This document shows positions 15,572 to 23,927 of a stretch of 64,000 bases of DNA, one piece after another. Under the pieces are notes generated by a model that worked only from the letters and a program-made list of their open reading frames with translations, was not told the DNA's origin and did no database searches. The stretch lies in the NCBI RefSeq assembly GCF_001905825.1, contig NZ_LIVV01000009.1, forward strand, positions 372,001 to 436,000, read 5' to 3'. This DNA comes from Streptomyces sp. CB02009. GTDB taxonomy: Bacteria > Actinomycetota > Actinomycetes > Streptomycetales > Streptomycetaceae. Positions within the stretch are counted from its first letter, which is position 1. The number at the start of each line of letters is the position of its first letter. Position numbers and translations under genes: made by a program.

Positions 15572-16450
15572 GTGCTGGAGCGGCTCAACCAGGCACTCGA
15601 CCACATTGAGGAGCACCTCGTCACCGAGGTCCACGGCGACCTCGACCCGGCCGGGCTCGCCCGGATCGCGACGACCTCGGAGCACCACTTCCGGCGCATG
15701 TTCTCGGCGCTCGCCGGCATGCCCCTGTCGGAGTACGTACGGCGCCGGCGGCTCACCGTCGCGGGTGCCGAGGTGCTCGCCGGGGAACGGACGCTCCTGG
15801 AGATCGCGGTGCGCCACGGCTACGGCTCCGGGGAGGCCTTCGCCCGCGCGTTCCGCGCGGTGCACGGGGTCGGCCCCGGCGAGGCACGCCGCAGCGGGGC
15901 CGCGCTCAACGCCCAGCCGCGGATGTCCTTCCGACTCGTCGTCGAAGGGAACAGCAGCATGCGGTACAGGGTCGTGGAGAAGAAGGACCTCCGGGTCGTC
16001 GGGCGGAAGGCCCGGGTCCCGCTGGTCCACGAGGGGGAGAACCCGGCGATCGCCGCGCACATCCGGTCCCTCGGCCAGGAGGCGATCGAGCGGCTCGGGC
16101 GCCTCTCGGACCAGGAGCCCCGGGGGGTCGTCTCGGCGGTCGTGCACCTCACCGACAGCCGGGAGGAGGGCGCCCAGCTCGACTACTGGCACGCGGTGGT
16201 GAGCGACGCCGAGGCACCGGCGGAGTTCGAGGTGCTCGACGTGCCGGCCGGCACCTGGGCGGTCTTCGAGAACGAGGGCCCGCTCCCGGAGGCCGTGCAG
16301 CACCTGTGGCGGGACATCTTCACCCAGTGGTTCCCGTCCAACCCGTACGCGATCAGGCCGGGCCCCGAGATCATGAGCCTCCGCCCCTCGGAGGACTGGA
16401 CGACGGCCGCGGCGGAGCTGTGGATCCCGGTGGAGCACACGGCGGGATGA
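15572..16450 (+). CDS. AraC-family regulator with GyrI-like effector domain
   Basis: 292 aa from GTG with GGAAGGA about eight bases upstream. Residues 1-110 hold two AraC helix-turn-helix motifs (LARIATTSEHHFRRMFSALAG; then LLEIAVRHGYGSGEAFARAF). From about 125 onwards the GyrI-like/SOUL-type small-molecule domain begins with MRYRVVEKKDLRVVGRK and ends ELWIPVEH. The N-terminal HTH plus C-terminal effector domain is the Rob/BmrR-like layout found in drug or stress responders. A strong terminator follows. Confidence 0.88.
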   Translation: MLERLNQALDHIEEHLVTEVHGDLDPAGLARIATTSEHHFRRMFSALAGMPLSEYVRRRRLTVAGAEVLAGERTLLEIAVRHGYGSGEAFARAFRAVHGVGPGEARRSGAALNAQPRMSFRLVVEGNSSMRYRVVEKKDLRVVGRKARVPLVHEGENPAIAAHIRSLGQEAIERLGRLSDQEPRGVVSAVVHLTDSREEGAQLDYWHAVVSDAEAPAEFEVLDVPAGTWAVFENEGPLPEAVQHLWRDIFTQWFPSNPYAIRPGPEIMSLRPSEDWTTAAAELWIPVEHTAG

Positions 16451-16484
16451 GCGAAGCGCCGGTGGAGCACCCGGCGGAATGAGA

Positions 16485-16516
16485 GAAGGGCCGGTGGGTG
16501 ATCCCACCGGCCCTTC
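16485..16516. terminator. Bidirectional hairpin terminator
   Basis: GAAGGGCCGGTGGG (16485-16498), loop TGAT, CCCACCGGCCCTTC (16503-16516): perfect 14-bp stem between the convergent AraC-type regulator and mqnE genes. Confidence 0.8.
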
Positions 16517-16594
16517 CTCCGTCCGTCCTCGCGACCGGCCCGCGGACTCAGGACCGCGTCGGCCGCGGACCCAGGACCGCGCCCGCCCGCGGAA

Positions 16595-17758
16595 TCAGAA
16601 CCGCATCGCCTGCGGCGTCTCGCGCCGCTCCGCGTCCGGCCCCGGGTACTCGCGGATGATCTCGTACCGGGTGTTCCGCTCGACCGGGCGGAAGCCGGCG
16701 TCGCGGATCAGCTCGAGCAGGTCCTCGCGGCCCAGCTTGTTCGGCGTGCCGTAGTTGTCGGCGTCGTGCGTGATCTTGTACTCGACGACCGAGCCGTCCA
16801 TGTCGTCGGCGCCGTGCTGGAGCGCGAGCTGCGCCGTCTGGACGCCGTGCATGACCCAGAAGACCTTGACGTGCGGCACGTTGTCGAAGAGGAGCCGGGA
16901 GACCGCGAAGGTCTTCAGGGCCTCGGCGCCGGTCGCCATGGTGGTGCGCGCCTGGAGCTTGTTGCGGACCTTGCCGTCCTGCATGTCCACGAAGTCGTGC
17001 TGGTAGCGCAGCGGGATGAAGACCTGGAAGCCGCCGGTCTCGTCCTGCAGCTCACGCAGCCGCAGCACGTGGTCCACGCGGTGCCGAGGCTCCTCGATGT
17101 GCCCGTACAGCATCGTGCTGGGGGTCTTGAGCCCCTTCTCGTGCGCGAGGCGGTGGATCCGGGACCAGTCCTCCCAGTGGGTGCGGTGGTCCACGATGTG
17201 CTGCCGGACCTCCCAGTCGAAGATCTCGGCGCCGCCGCCGGTGAGGGACTCCAGACCGGCCTCGATGAGCTCGTCGAGGATGTCGGAGGCCGACATCCCC
17301 GAGATGGTCTCGAAGTGGTGGATCTCGGTGGCGGTGAAGGCCTTGAGCGAGACGTTCGGCAGGGCCTTCTTCAGCTCGGAGAGGGAGCGCGGGTAGTACC
17401 GCCAGGGCAGGTTGGGGTGCAACCCGTTGACGATGTGCAGCTCGGTGAGGTTCTCGTTCTCCATCGCCTTCGCGAGGCGCACGGCCTCCTCGATGCGCAT
17501 GGTGTACGCGTCCTTCTCGCCCGGCTTGCGCTGGAACGAGCAGTAGGCGCAGGAGGCGGTGCAGACGTTGGTCATGTTCAGATGCCGGTTGACATTGAAA
17601 TGCACCACGTCGCCGTTCTTGCGGGTCCGGACCTCGTGGGCCAGACCGCCGAGCCAGGCGAGGTCGTCGGACTCGTACAGGGCGATGCCGTCCTCGCGGC
17701 TCAGCCGCTCACCGTCCCGGACCTTCTGCTCAAGTTCGCGCTTGAGGCCCACATCCAT
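16595..17758 (-). CDS. mqnE: Aminofutalosine synthase MqnE (radical SAM)
   Basis: 387 aa. The radical SAM cluster motif CTASCAYC gives Cys 66, 70 and 73, followed by SFQRKPGEKDAYTM and the family segments ELHIVNGLHPNLPW, LTGGGAEIFD and PSTMLYGHIEE. MqnE joins 3-[(1-carboxyvinyl)oxy]benzoate to SAM to form aminofutalosine, an early step of futalosine-route menaquinone synthesis. Length matches the family. It is followed upstream on the same strand by an Lrp/AsnC gene (48-base gap) and then the UbiX/MqnP/UbiD genes, so the menaquinone genes form a cluster, though other mqn genes are outside this window. Confidence 0.95.
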   Translation of the reverse strand: MDVGLKRELEQKVRDGERLSREDGIALYESDDLAWLGGLAHEVRTRKNGDVVHFNVNRHLNMTNVCTASCAYCSFQRKPGEKDAYTMRIEEAVRLAKAMENENLTELHIVNGLHPNLPWRYYPRSLSELKKALPNVSLKAFTATEIHHFETISGMSASDILDELIEAGLESLTGGGAEIFDWEVRQHIVDHRTHWEDWSRIHRLAHEKGLKTPSTMLYGHIEEPRHRVDHVLRLRELQDETGGFQVFIPLRYQHDFVDMQDGKVRNKLQARTTMATGAEALKTFAVSRLLFDNVPHVKVFWVMHGVQTAQLALQHGADDMDGSVVEYKITHDADNYGTPNKLGREDLLELIRDAGFRPVERNTRYEIIREYPGPDAERRETPQAMRF

Positions 17759-17806
17759 GTACGGCCGCCTCCCTTTTCTCCGAATTACGCCGTGCCAACC
17801 GTACTC

Positions 17807-18280
17807 TCAGCCCTCTTCGGGCAGCTCTCCGACCCGGTTCTCCCACTTCGTGGAGAGCACGATCGTCGTCCGGGTGCGGGAGACGCCCTTGGTGCCGCTG
17901 AGGCGGCGGATCGTCTTCTCCAGGCCGTCGACGTCGCTGACGCGCACCTTGAGCATGAACGAGTCGTCGCCGGCGATGAACCAGCAGTCCTCGATCTCGG
18001 CGAGGTCCTTCAGCCGTCGGGCCACGTCCTCGTGGTCGGCGGCGTCGGAGAGGGAGATGCCGATGAGGGCGGTGACGCCGAGGCCGAGCGAGGCGGCGTC
18101 GACGGTGGCGCGGTAGCCGGTGATGACTCCGGCAGCCTCAAGGCGGTTGATGCGGTCGGTGACAGAGGGGCCGGAGAGCCCGACGAGCCGGCCGAGCTCG
18201 GCGTACGAGGCACGACCGTTCTCGCGCAGAGCCTGGATGAGCTGCCTGTCCACGGCGTCCATAGGTATGAAGCCTTCCAT
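17807..18280 (-). CDS. Lrp/AsnC-family transcriptional regulator
   Basis: 157 aa, or 151 aa if translation begins at the internal ATG 18262 (MDAVDRQLIQALRENGR is the usual family N-terminus, with AAGG about ten bases upstream). The HTH lies at about residues 24-50 (ASYAELGRLVGLSGPSVTDRI), and the RAM ligand/oligomer domain covers 70-150. Members respond to amino acids or related metabolites and often autoregulate. It separates mqnE from the ubi-type genes, so it may control menaquinone synthesis; a TTAG...CTAA palindrome sits just upstream. Confidence 0.88.
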   Translation of the reverse strand: MEGFIPMDAVDRQLIQALRENGRASYAELGRLVGLSGPSVTDRINRLEAAGVITGYRATVDAASLGLGVTALIGISLSDAADHEDVARRLKDLAEIEDCWFIAGDDSFMLKVRVSDVDGLEKTIRRLSGTKGVSRTRTTIVLSTKWENRVGELPEEG

Positions 18281-18300
18281 TGTCCAGCGATACCGCGAGT

Positions 18301-18317
18301 TTAGGTATAGAATCTAA
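18301..18317. promoter_or_regulatory. Candidate Lrp-type box upstream of the AsnC-family gene
   Basis: TTAGGTATAGAATCTAA has TTAG/CTAA ends around an A/T-rich centre, loosely like the Lrp consensus. It lies 20 bases upstream of the regulator start, suited to autoregulation. A second hairpin CACAGGG-N6-CCCTGTG (18322-18341) and a direct repeat GACGATC (18351 and 18361) fill the rest of this divergent promoter region. Confidence 0.4.
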
Positions 18318-18387
18318 GGTACACAGGGAAGACACCCTGTGAATCTTTTAGACGATCAAAGACGATCTTTCAGGAGTGGTGTTCACC

Positions 18388-18513
18388 GTGTACACGATCG
18401 AGATGGCCTACGCACGCATGCGCGAGCTGCAGGACCTGGCCAACCGCTCGCGTGCCCACCAGCCCACCGCCGCCTCGAAGCGTGCCGACAAGAAGCACGC
18501 CAAGAAGCGCTAA
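18388..18513 (+). CDS. Small basic protein, 41 aa
   Basis: GTG at 18388 opens a 41-residue frame: MYTIEMAYARMRELQ, a short middle and a strongly basic tail SKRADKKHAKKR. AGGAG lies 11 bases upstream, slightly far. The N-terminal part is predicted amphipathic helix; the tail could bind nucleic acid or ribosome. I recall similar small hypothetical proteins beside menaquinone genes in Streptomyces but cannot verify this. Its TAA overlaps the TAG of the convergent UbiX gene by two bases. It is divergent from the AsnC gene. Function unknown. Confidence 0.6.
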   Translation: MYTIEMAYARMRELQDLANRSRAHQPTAASKRADKKHAKKR

Positions 18514-19181
18514 CCGGACCGGGGGGTCGCTCCACCGAGCTCTCCCTCCCACCGGCGGTACAGCCGATGCGGCACCCCTGCCGCGTCGAGCACCCGCCCG
18601 GCGACGAAGTCCACCAGATCCTGGATGTGCGTCGCCCCCGCGTAGAACGCCGGAGAGGCGGGCAGCACCACGGCTCCCGCCTCGTCCAGCGCCACCATGT
18701 GCTTGAGCGTCTGCCCGTTCAGCGGGGTCTCCCGCACGGCGACGACCAGCGGCCGCCGCTCCTTCAGCGTCACGCTCGCGGTCCGCTGCAGCAGGTCCTT
18801 CGAGAGCCCCAGTGCCACTCCCGCCACCGCCGCGGTCGAGGCCGGCACCACCAGCATCCCCTTCGCCGGGTACGACCCCGAGGACGGCCCCGCGGCCAGA
18901 TCGCCGGCCGCCCAGTACCGCACGTCGCCGAGGGCGTCCGCCATGTCGAAGGTGTCCGGCTTCCCGTCCGCGCCCCGCGCCAGCCAGGCCGCCAGGTCCT
19001 CGCGCCAGTGCGCGTCGCGGAACGAGATGCCCGTCTCGTCGAGCAGCGTGAGCCGCGAGGCCCGCGACACCACGAGGTCGACGCTCTCCCCGGCGGCGAG
19101 GAGGCCCCGCAGAACGGCGGCGGCGTACGGCGTACCCGACGCCCCGGAAACCCCCACCACCCAGGGCCGACGACTCTTCAT
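18510..19181 (-). CDS. ubiX: UbiX-family flavin prenyltransferase
   Basis: 223 aa from ATG at 19181 with GGAG nine bases upstream. The flavoprotein start VVGVSGASGTPYAAAVLRGL is the UbiX FMN-binding motif; VVPASTAAVAGVALGLSKDLLQR and RPLVVAVRETPLN are the prenyl-phosphate and second flavin segments. UbiX makes prenylated FMN, the cofactor needed by the UbiD decarboxylase encoded two genes upstream. The three genes read UbiD, MqnP, UbiX on the same strand. An in-frame upstream extension to 19247 is possible but not family-like. Confidence 0.92.
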   Translation of the reverse strand: MKSRRPWVVGVSGASGTPYAAAVLRGLLAAGESVDLVVSRASRLTLLDETGISFRDAHWREDLAAWLARGADGKPDTFDMADALGDVRYWAAGDLAAGPSSGSYPAKGMLVVPASTAAVAGVALGLSKDLLQRTASVTLKERRPLVVAVRETPLNGQTLKHMVALDEAGAVVLPASPAFYAGATHIQDLVDFVAGRVLDAAGVPHRLYRRWEGELGGATPRSG

Positions 19182-19250
19182 CTCCTGCGACTCCACGACA
19201 GAGAGCCTATCCGGCCGGGAAAAGCCAGGCCCGGGCGCGGCTCTCACCGC

Positions 19251-20153
19251 CTACGGGGTGAGTCCGCGGACCAGCAGGTCGAGGAGGGCGCACACGAACA
19301 GCGCCATGCCGATGAAACCGTTCACCGTGAAGAACGCCCGGTTCAGCCGCGACAGGTCGTGCGGCTTCACGATCGAGTGCTCGTAGCAGAACGCGGCCGC
19401 CACGATCACGAGGCCGACCCAGAAGAAGAGACCGGCACCGGTCGCGAGGGCGTACCAGACGAGCAGGCCCGTGGTGACGACCGCGGAGGCGCGGGCGCCC
19501 CACAGCGCCGCCGGGATACCGAAGCGCGCCGGTACGGACATGACGCCCCCGGCCCGGTCCGCCTGCACGTCCTGGCAGGCGAAGATCAGGTCGAAGCCGC
19601 CGATCCAGACGCCCACCGCGAGGCCCAGGATGACCGCGTCCCAGGACCACTCGCCGGTCACCGCGAGCCAGGCGCCGATGGGCCCGATGGCCTGGGCGAG
19701 GCCCAGGATGGCGTGCGGGAAGTTGGTGAACCGCTTGCCGTACGGATAGACGACCATCGGGATGACGGCGAGCGGCGCGAGGGCCAGGCACAGCGGGTTG
19801 AGCAGGGCGGCGGCGCCGAGGAAGACGACGACGGCGATCCCGGCCCCGGTCCACGCCGAGCGCACGGACACGGCCCCGGTCACCAGCTCGCGCTGGGCGG
19901 TGCGCGGGTTGCGCGCGTCGATCTCGCGGTCGATGATCCGGTTGCAGGCCATGGCGAAGGTCCGCAGCCCCACCATGCAGACGGTGACGAGGAACAGCGT
20001 CCACCAGTGGATGTCCTTGTCCACCTGGTACATGGCGGTGAGCGCGGCGGTGTACGCGAAGGGCAGCGCGAACACCGAGTGCTCGATCATCACCAGGCGC
20101 AGGAACGCCTTCGTACGCCCCGGCTGTGCGCCGGGCACGGCGGCCGTGGTCAC
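19251..20153 (-). CDS. mqnP: UbiA-family prenyltransferase, MqnP-type
   Basis: 300 aa integral membrane protein with about eight to nine hydrophobic helices. The first Asp-rich motif is NRIIDREIDARNPRT (about residues 70-84) and the second DLIFACQDVQADRAGG (about 190-205), as in UbiA enzymes. Between UbiX and UbiD in a futalosine cluster it should prenylate 1,4-dihydroxy-6-naphthoate. The start overlaps the UbiD stop by four bases (ATGA), so the two are translationally coupled. Confidence 0.9.
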   Translation of the reverse strand: MTTAAVPGAQPGRTKAFLRLVMIEHSVFALPFAYTAALTAMYQVDKDIHWWTLFLVTVCMVGLRTFAMACNRIIDREIDARNPRTAQRELVTGAVSVRSAWTGAGIAVVVFLGAAALLNPLCLALAPLAVIPMVVYPYGKRFTNFPHAILGLAQAIGPIGAWLAVTGEWSWDAVILGLAVGVWIGGFDLIFACQDVQADRAGGVMSVPARFGIPAALWGARASAVVTTGLLVWYALATGAGLFFWVGLVIVAAAFCYEHSIVKPHDLSRLNRAFFTVNGFIGMALFVCALLDLLVRGLTP

Positions 20154-21607
20154 AGCCCGTACTCCTTCCAGCGGCGGTCCACGAGGGCGGCCGTCGCCGG
20201 GTCCGACTCGACCATGTCCGGCCAGCCGCCGTCGCGGGTGTACCCCTCCTCGGGCAGCTTCTTCGTGGCGTCGATGCCCGCCTTGCCGCCCCAGAACTGC
20301 TGGTAGGAGGCATGGTCGAGGTGGTCGACCGGCCCCTCGACGACCGTGAGGTCACGGGCGTAGTCGGTGTTGCCGAGGGCCCGCCAGGACACCTCGTGCA
20401 GGTCGTGGACGTCGCAGTCCTTGTCGACCACGATGATCAGCTTGGTCAGCGACATCATGTGCGCGCCCCAGATGGCGTGCATGACCTTCTGCGCGTGCTT
20501 CGGGTACTTCTTGTCGATCGAGACGATCGCGCAGTTGTGGAAGCCGCCCGACTCCGGCAGGTGGTAGTCGACGATGTCCGGCACGATGATCTTGAGGAGC
20601 GGCAGGAAGAAACGCTCCGTCGCGCGGCCGAGCGGACCGTCCTCGGTCGGCGGCCGGCCGACGACGATCGACTGGAGCAGCGGGCGCTTCCGCATCGTGA
20701 TGCAGTCGATCTTCAGCGCCGGGAAGGGCTCCTGCGGCGTGTAGAAGCCGGTGTGGTCGCCGAAGGGACCCTCCGGCAGCATCTCCCCCGGCTCCAGCCA
20801 GCCCTCGACGACGACCTCGGCGTTGGCCGGGACCTGGAGCGGCACGGTCTTGCAGTCGACCATCTCGATCCGCTTGCCCTGCACGAAGCCGGCGAAGAGG
20901 TACTCGTCGATGTCGCCGGGCAGCGGGGCGGTCGAGGCGTACGTCACGGCCGGCGGGCAGCCGAAGGCGATCGCGACCGGCAGCCGCTCGCCCTTCGCCG
21001 CCGCGACGGCGTAGTGGTTGCGGCTGTCCTTGTGGATCTGCCAGTGCATGCCGATGGTGCGCTTGTCGTGCCGCTGGAGCCGGTAGAGCCCGAGGTTCCG
21101 GACCCCGGTCTCCGGGTGCTTCGTGTGGGTGAGGCCCAGGTTGAAGAAGGAGCCGCCGTCCTTCGGCCAGGTGAAGAGGGCGGGGAGGAGGTCGAGGTCG
21201 ACGTCGTCCCCGGTCAGGACGACCTCCTGCACGGGGGCGTCGTCGGACTTCACCTTCTTCGGCGGCACGTGGACCATCGAGCCGAGCTTGCCGAAGGCCT
21301 CGCGGACGCCGACGAAACCCTGCGGGAGCTCGGGCTTGAGCAGCCCGCCGATCTTCTCGCTGATCTCGCCGTACGACTTCAGGCCGAGGGCCTTGAGCAG
21401 TCGGCGGTCGGTCCCGAAGACGTTCATCGCGAGGGGCATCGAGGAGCCCTTGACGTTCTCGAAGAGAAGCGCCGGGCCCCCTGCCTTGTTCACCCGGTCG
21501 ACGATCTCCCCGACCTCCAGGTACGGGTCGACTTCGGCCTTGATGCGCTTGAGGTCGCCTTCGCGCTCGAGGGCCCTGAGCAGCGAGCGGAGATCGTCGT
21601 AAGCCAT
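20150..21607 (-). CDS. Menaquinone-biosynthesis UbiD-family decarboxylase
   Basis: 485 aa, the normal UbiD length. Starts MAYDDLRSLLRALEREGDLKRI; contains GGPALLFENVKG, the prenyl-FMN/Mn binding region (GMHWQIHKDSRNHYAVA, LPVAIAFGCPPAV), EFVILEG-like LEPGEMLPEGPFGDHTGFYTP and the C-terminal dimer region. It should decarboxylate the prenylated naphthoate in menaquinone synthesis, using prFMN from the adjacent UbiX. A box GATACT lies seven bases before the ATG, suggesting a leaderless operon start. First gene of ubiD-mqnP-ubiX. Confidence 0.92.
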   Translation of the reverse strand: MAYDDLRSLLRALEREGDLKRIKAEVDPYLEVGEIVDRVNKAGGPALLFENVKGSSMPLAMNVFGTDRRLLKALGLKSYGEISEKIGGLLKPELPQGFVGVREAFGKLGSMVHVPPKKVKSDDAPVQEVVLTGDDVDLDLLPALFTWPKDGGSFFNLGLTHTKHPETGVRNLGLYRLQRHDKRTIGMHWQIHKDSRNHYAVAAAKGERLPVAIAFGCPPAVTYASTAPLPGDIDEYLFAGFVQGKRIEMVDCKTVPLQVPANAEVVVEGWLEPGEMLPEGPFGDHTGFYTPQEPFPALKIDCITMRKRPLLQSIVVGRPPTEDGPLGRATERFFLPLLKIIVPDIVDYHLPESGGFHNCAIVSIDKKYPKHAQKVMHAIWGAHMMSLTKLIIVVDKDCDVHDLHEVSWRALGNTDYARDLTVVEGPVDHLDHASYQQFWGGKAGIDATKKLPEEGYTRDGGWPDMVESDPATAALVDRRWKEYGL

Positions 21608-21696
21608 AGGGGCCAGTATCCGCCACGGGCTACGCTGGGCCTGTCACCGGGGCGGTCGAAACGAGCCCCATCTCTGCTTCCAAGGGGCTGTCCCAC

Positions 21697-22065
21697 ATGC
21701 TCAGGGCGCTGCTGTTCATCATCCCGCTGGCGCTGATGATCTACGCCTTCATCGACTGCCTGAACACCCCGGAGGAAGAGGTCAAGCACCTTCCGAAGCC
21801 GGTCTGGGCCATCGTCGTCCTGCTGTTCTCGGTGGTCGGCGCGATCGGCTGGATCGTCGCGGGCAAGGACCGGCGGCCGCGGACCCGGGGCGGCGCGGGC
21901 GGCTGGGTCGCCCCCGACGACAACCCCGAGTTCCTGAAGTCCCTCAAGGACGAGGGGCAGACCGGGCGGCCGGACGACGAGGACCTCAGGGCCCGGGAGG
22001 CGGACCTCCGCCGCCGCGAGGAGGAACTGAGGCGGCGCGAGCGCGGCGAGGACACCGAGAGCTGA
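21697..22065 (+). CDS. PLD-nuclease N-terminal (PLDc_N) small membrane protein
   Basis: 122 aa. Two hydrophobic helices (about 2-20 and 38-56) flank DCLNTPEEEVKHLPKPVWA, the PLDc_N signature, then WIVAGKDRRPR. The second half is a charged tail ending in a helical RREEELRRRERGE stretch. Such proteins are common in Streptomyces with unknown role. The TGA shares its A with the ATG of the LysR gene, so the two are coupled. Confidence 0.8.
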   Translation: MLRALLFIIPLALMIYAFIDCLNTPEEEVKHLPKPVWAIVVLLFSVVGAIGWIVAGKDRRPRTRGGAGGWVAPDDNPEFLKSLKDEGQTGRPDDEDLRAREADLRRREEELRRRERGEDTES

Positions 22066-22949
22066 TGGAGCTGCGGCTCCTGGCCACCTTCGAGAAGGTC
22101 GCCACCGTCCTCTCCTTCACCCGGGCCGCCGCCGAACTCGGGTACGCGCAGTCCAGCGTCACCGGTCAGATCCGGTCCCTGGAGTCCTCGCTCGGCGTGG
22201 AGCTCTTCGAGCGGCTCGGCAGCCGCATCCGGCTGACCGAGGCCGGGGAGCGGCTCGTGCCGTACGCCCGCCGCATGGGCGAGCTGGCCGAGGAGGCCCG
22301 TACCGCCGTCGCCGTCGCGGCCGAGCCGGCCGGCACGATCGCCATCGGCACCATGGAGTCCCTGACCTCCTACCGGCTGCCGCCGCTCCTCGAGTACTTC
22401 CACCACCGCTACCCGGGGGTCCGCCTCACCCTGCGGCCCACCCTGGGCGACGAGACCCGGCAGGCGCTGCGGCAGGGCACGTACGACGTCGGCTTCCTGA
22501 TGGAGCCCGACACCGAGCACGAGGGCCTGGAGTCGGAGGTCCTCGCGCCCGAGCCCCTGGTCCTGGTGGCGGGTCCCGGCCATCCCCTGGTGGGGCGTAC
22601 CGGGCTGACCGCCGCGGACCTGGCCGGGGCGCAGCTGGTGGGCACCGAGCCGGGCTGCCCGTACCGCGACCTGTTCGAGGCGGAGCTGCGGGAGTGGGCG
22701 CCGCCGTTCATGGAGTTCGGCACGATCGAGGCGACCAAGCGCGGGGTGGCCGCGGGACTCGGGGTGGCGCTGCTGCCCCGGGTGGCCGTCGCGGCGGAAC
22801 TGTCGGAGGGAACGCTGGTCCCGCTGGCCTGGGAGGCGCCGTTCACCCTCTTCACCCAACTCGCGTGGCGACGGGGGAAGCGGCTTCCGGCACATGTCCG
22901 TCTGTTCGTGGAGCAGGCGCGGCGACTGGTGTCCGAGCAGCAAGGGTGA
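22065..22949 (+). CDS. LysR-family transcriptional regulator
   Basis: 294 aa. The winged HTH is at residues 1-62 (MELRLLATFEKVATVLSFTR, AAAELGYAQSSVTGQIRSLE), with the two-lobed effector domain from about 90 onward (TIAIGTMESLTSYRLPPLLEYF). Translation is coupled to the upstream PLDc_N gene (TGATG). Its last 98 bases overlap the end of the convergent EamA transporter gene. A LysR/EamA pair usually runs divergently; here the regulator may still act on the exporter, but that is inference. Confidence 0.88.
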   Translation: MELRLLATFEKVATVLSFTRAAAELGYAQSSVTGQIRSLESSLGVELFERLGSRIRLTEAGERLVPYARRMGELAEEARTAVAVAAEPAGTIAIGTMESLTSYRLPPLLEYFHHRYPGVRLTLRPTLGDETRQALRQGTYDVGFLMEPDTEHEGLESEVLAPEPLVLVAGPGHPLVGRTGLTAADLAGAQLVGTEPGCPYRDLFEAELREWAPPFMEFGTIEATKRGVAAGLGVALLPRVAVAAELSEGTLVPLAWEAPFTLFTQLAWRRGKRLPAHVRLFVEQARRLVSEQQG

Positions 22950-23781
22950 CCTTGAGGCTGGCGAGGACGATCAGGGGAACGCCGAGCGCCTGGACCAGCC
23001 CGATGTGGTGCCCGTACGCGGCCCAGTCGGCGCCCATGGCGACGGCGGGGTAGGTGAAGGCCAGCACGGCGATCTTGGCGGTGGGCAGCTTGGCGTACGC
23101 GGCGTACATGAGGACGTACATCAGCCCGGTGTGGACGATCCCGAGGCCCGCGAGCCATCCCCAGCCCGCACCGAGCTCCGACGCGGCGCCGAAGTCGGCG
23201 AACGGGAGCAGCAGCGGGATGCCGACCAGGACCTGGACGAGGGCGATCAGATGCGGCCGTACGCCGGTGATCCGCTTGGTGACGATCGTCGACAGGGCGT
23301 AGAGGACGGCGGCGCCGAGCGCGAGCCCGAGGCCCTTGAGGGACGCGGTGTCGCCGGGCCGTATCCCGGACACCAGCACGAGCCCGGCGAACGCGACGGC
23401 GAGCCAGCCGAACTTCGCGGCGGTGATCCGCTCCCGGAACAGCACGGCGCCGAACACCACCAGGAAGAACGGCTGCGTGTGGTAGACGACGGTGGCGAAG
23501 GAGATCGAGGTGGCCTCGTACGCCTCGAAGAGCAGCACCCAGTTGAAGACGATGAACACCCCGCCGAGCGCGGCGAGGCCGAACGTCCTCGGGGTGAGGC
23601 CGTGGCCGGTGAAGTAGCCGCGGGCCAGGCTGTACGCGCCGAGGGCGGCGGCCCCGAAGAGGCACCGGAAGAACACCACGTTGAAGGGGGACGCCCCCGA
23701 CTCCACGACGAAGATGCCGAGGGTGCCGGAGAGCACCATGGCGAGGGTGAGTTCGACGGTTCCCCTGGTCTCGTTTCTCAT
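22852..23781 (-). CDS. EamA-family (DMT) transporter
   Basis: 309 aa with ten predicted transmembrane helices in two EamA repeats; the first starts ELTLAMVLSGTLGIFVVESG and the second near LVLVSGIRPGDTASLKGL. Typical role: export of amino acids or other metabolites. A box TAGCGT seven bases before the ATG indicates a leaderless transcript. The last 33 codons overlap the LysR gene on the other strand; the tail (TPVAAPAPRTDGH) is low-complexity and outside the transporter core. Confidence 0.85.
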   Translation of the reverse strand: MRNETRGTVELTLAMVLSGTLGIFVVESGASPFNVVFFRCLFGAAALGAYSLARGYFTGHGLTPRTFGLAALGGVFIVFNWVLLFEAYEATSISFATVVYHTQPFFLVVFGAVLFRERITAAKFGWLAVAFAGLVLVSGIRPGDTASLKGLGLALGAAVLYALSTIVTKRITGVRPHLIALVQVLVGIPLLLPFADFGAASELGAGWGWLAGLGIVHTGLMYVLMYAAYAKLPTAKIAVLAFTYPAVAMGADWAAYGHHIGLVQALGVPLIVLASLKVTLAARTPVAAPAPRTDGHVPEAASPVATRVG

Positions 23782-23879
23782 GACGACGACGCTACGAGCG
23801 GCCCGGATCCGGGTCCACGAGCCAGTGGGGGGACCTGCCGATGGGGCCCATCGGCAGCGGCGATGACTGCCGGTGGGAG

Positions 23880-23923
23880 CCTCCCGGACCGCCGCCGCGC
23901 ACGGCGGTCGACGGTCCGGGAGG
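23880..23923. terminator. Hairpin terminator
   Basis: CCTCCCGGACCG (23880-23891) pairs with CGGTCCGGGAGG (23912-23923), with an inner GCCG/CGGC part. It lies four bases past the stop of the small secreted protein gene, and upstream of the EamA gene. Confidence 0.65.
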
Positions 23924-23927
23924 GGGC

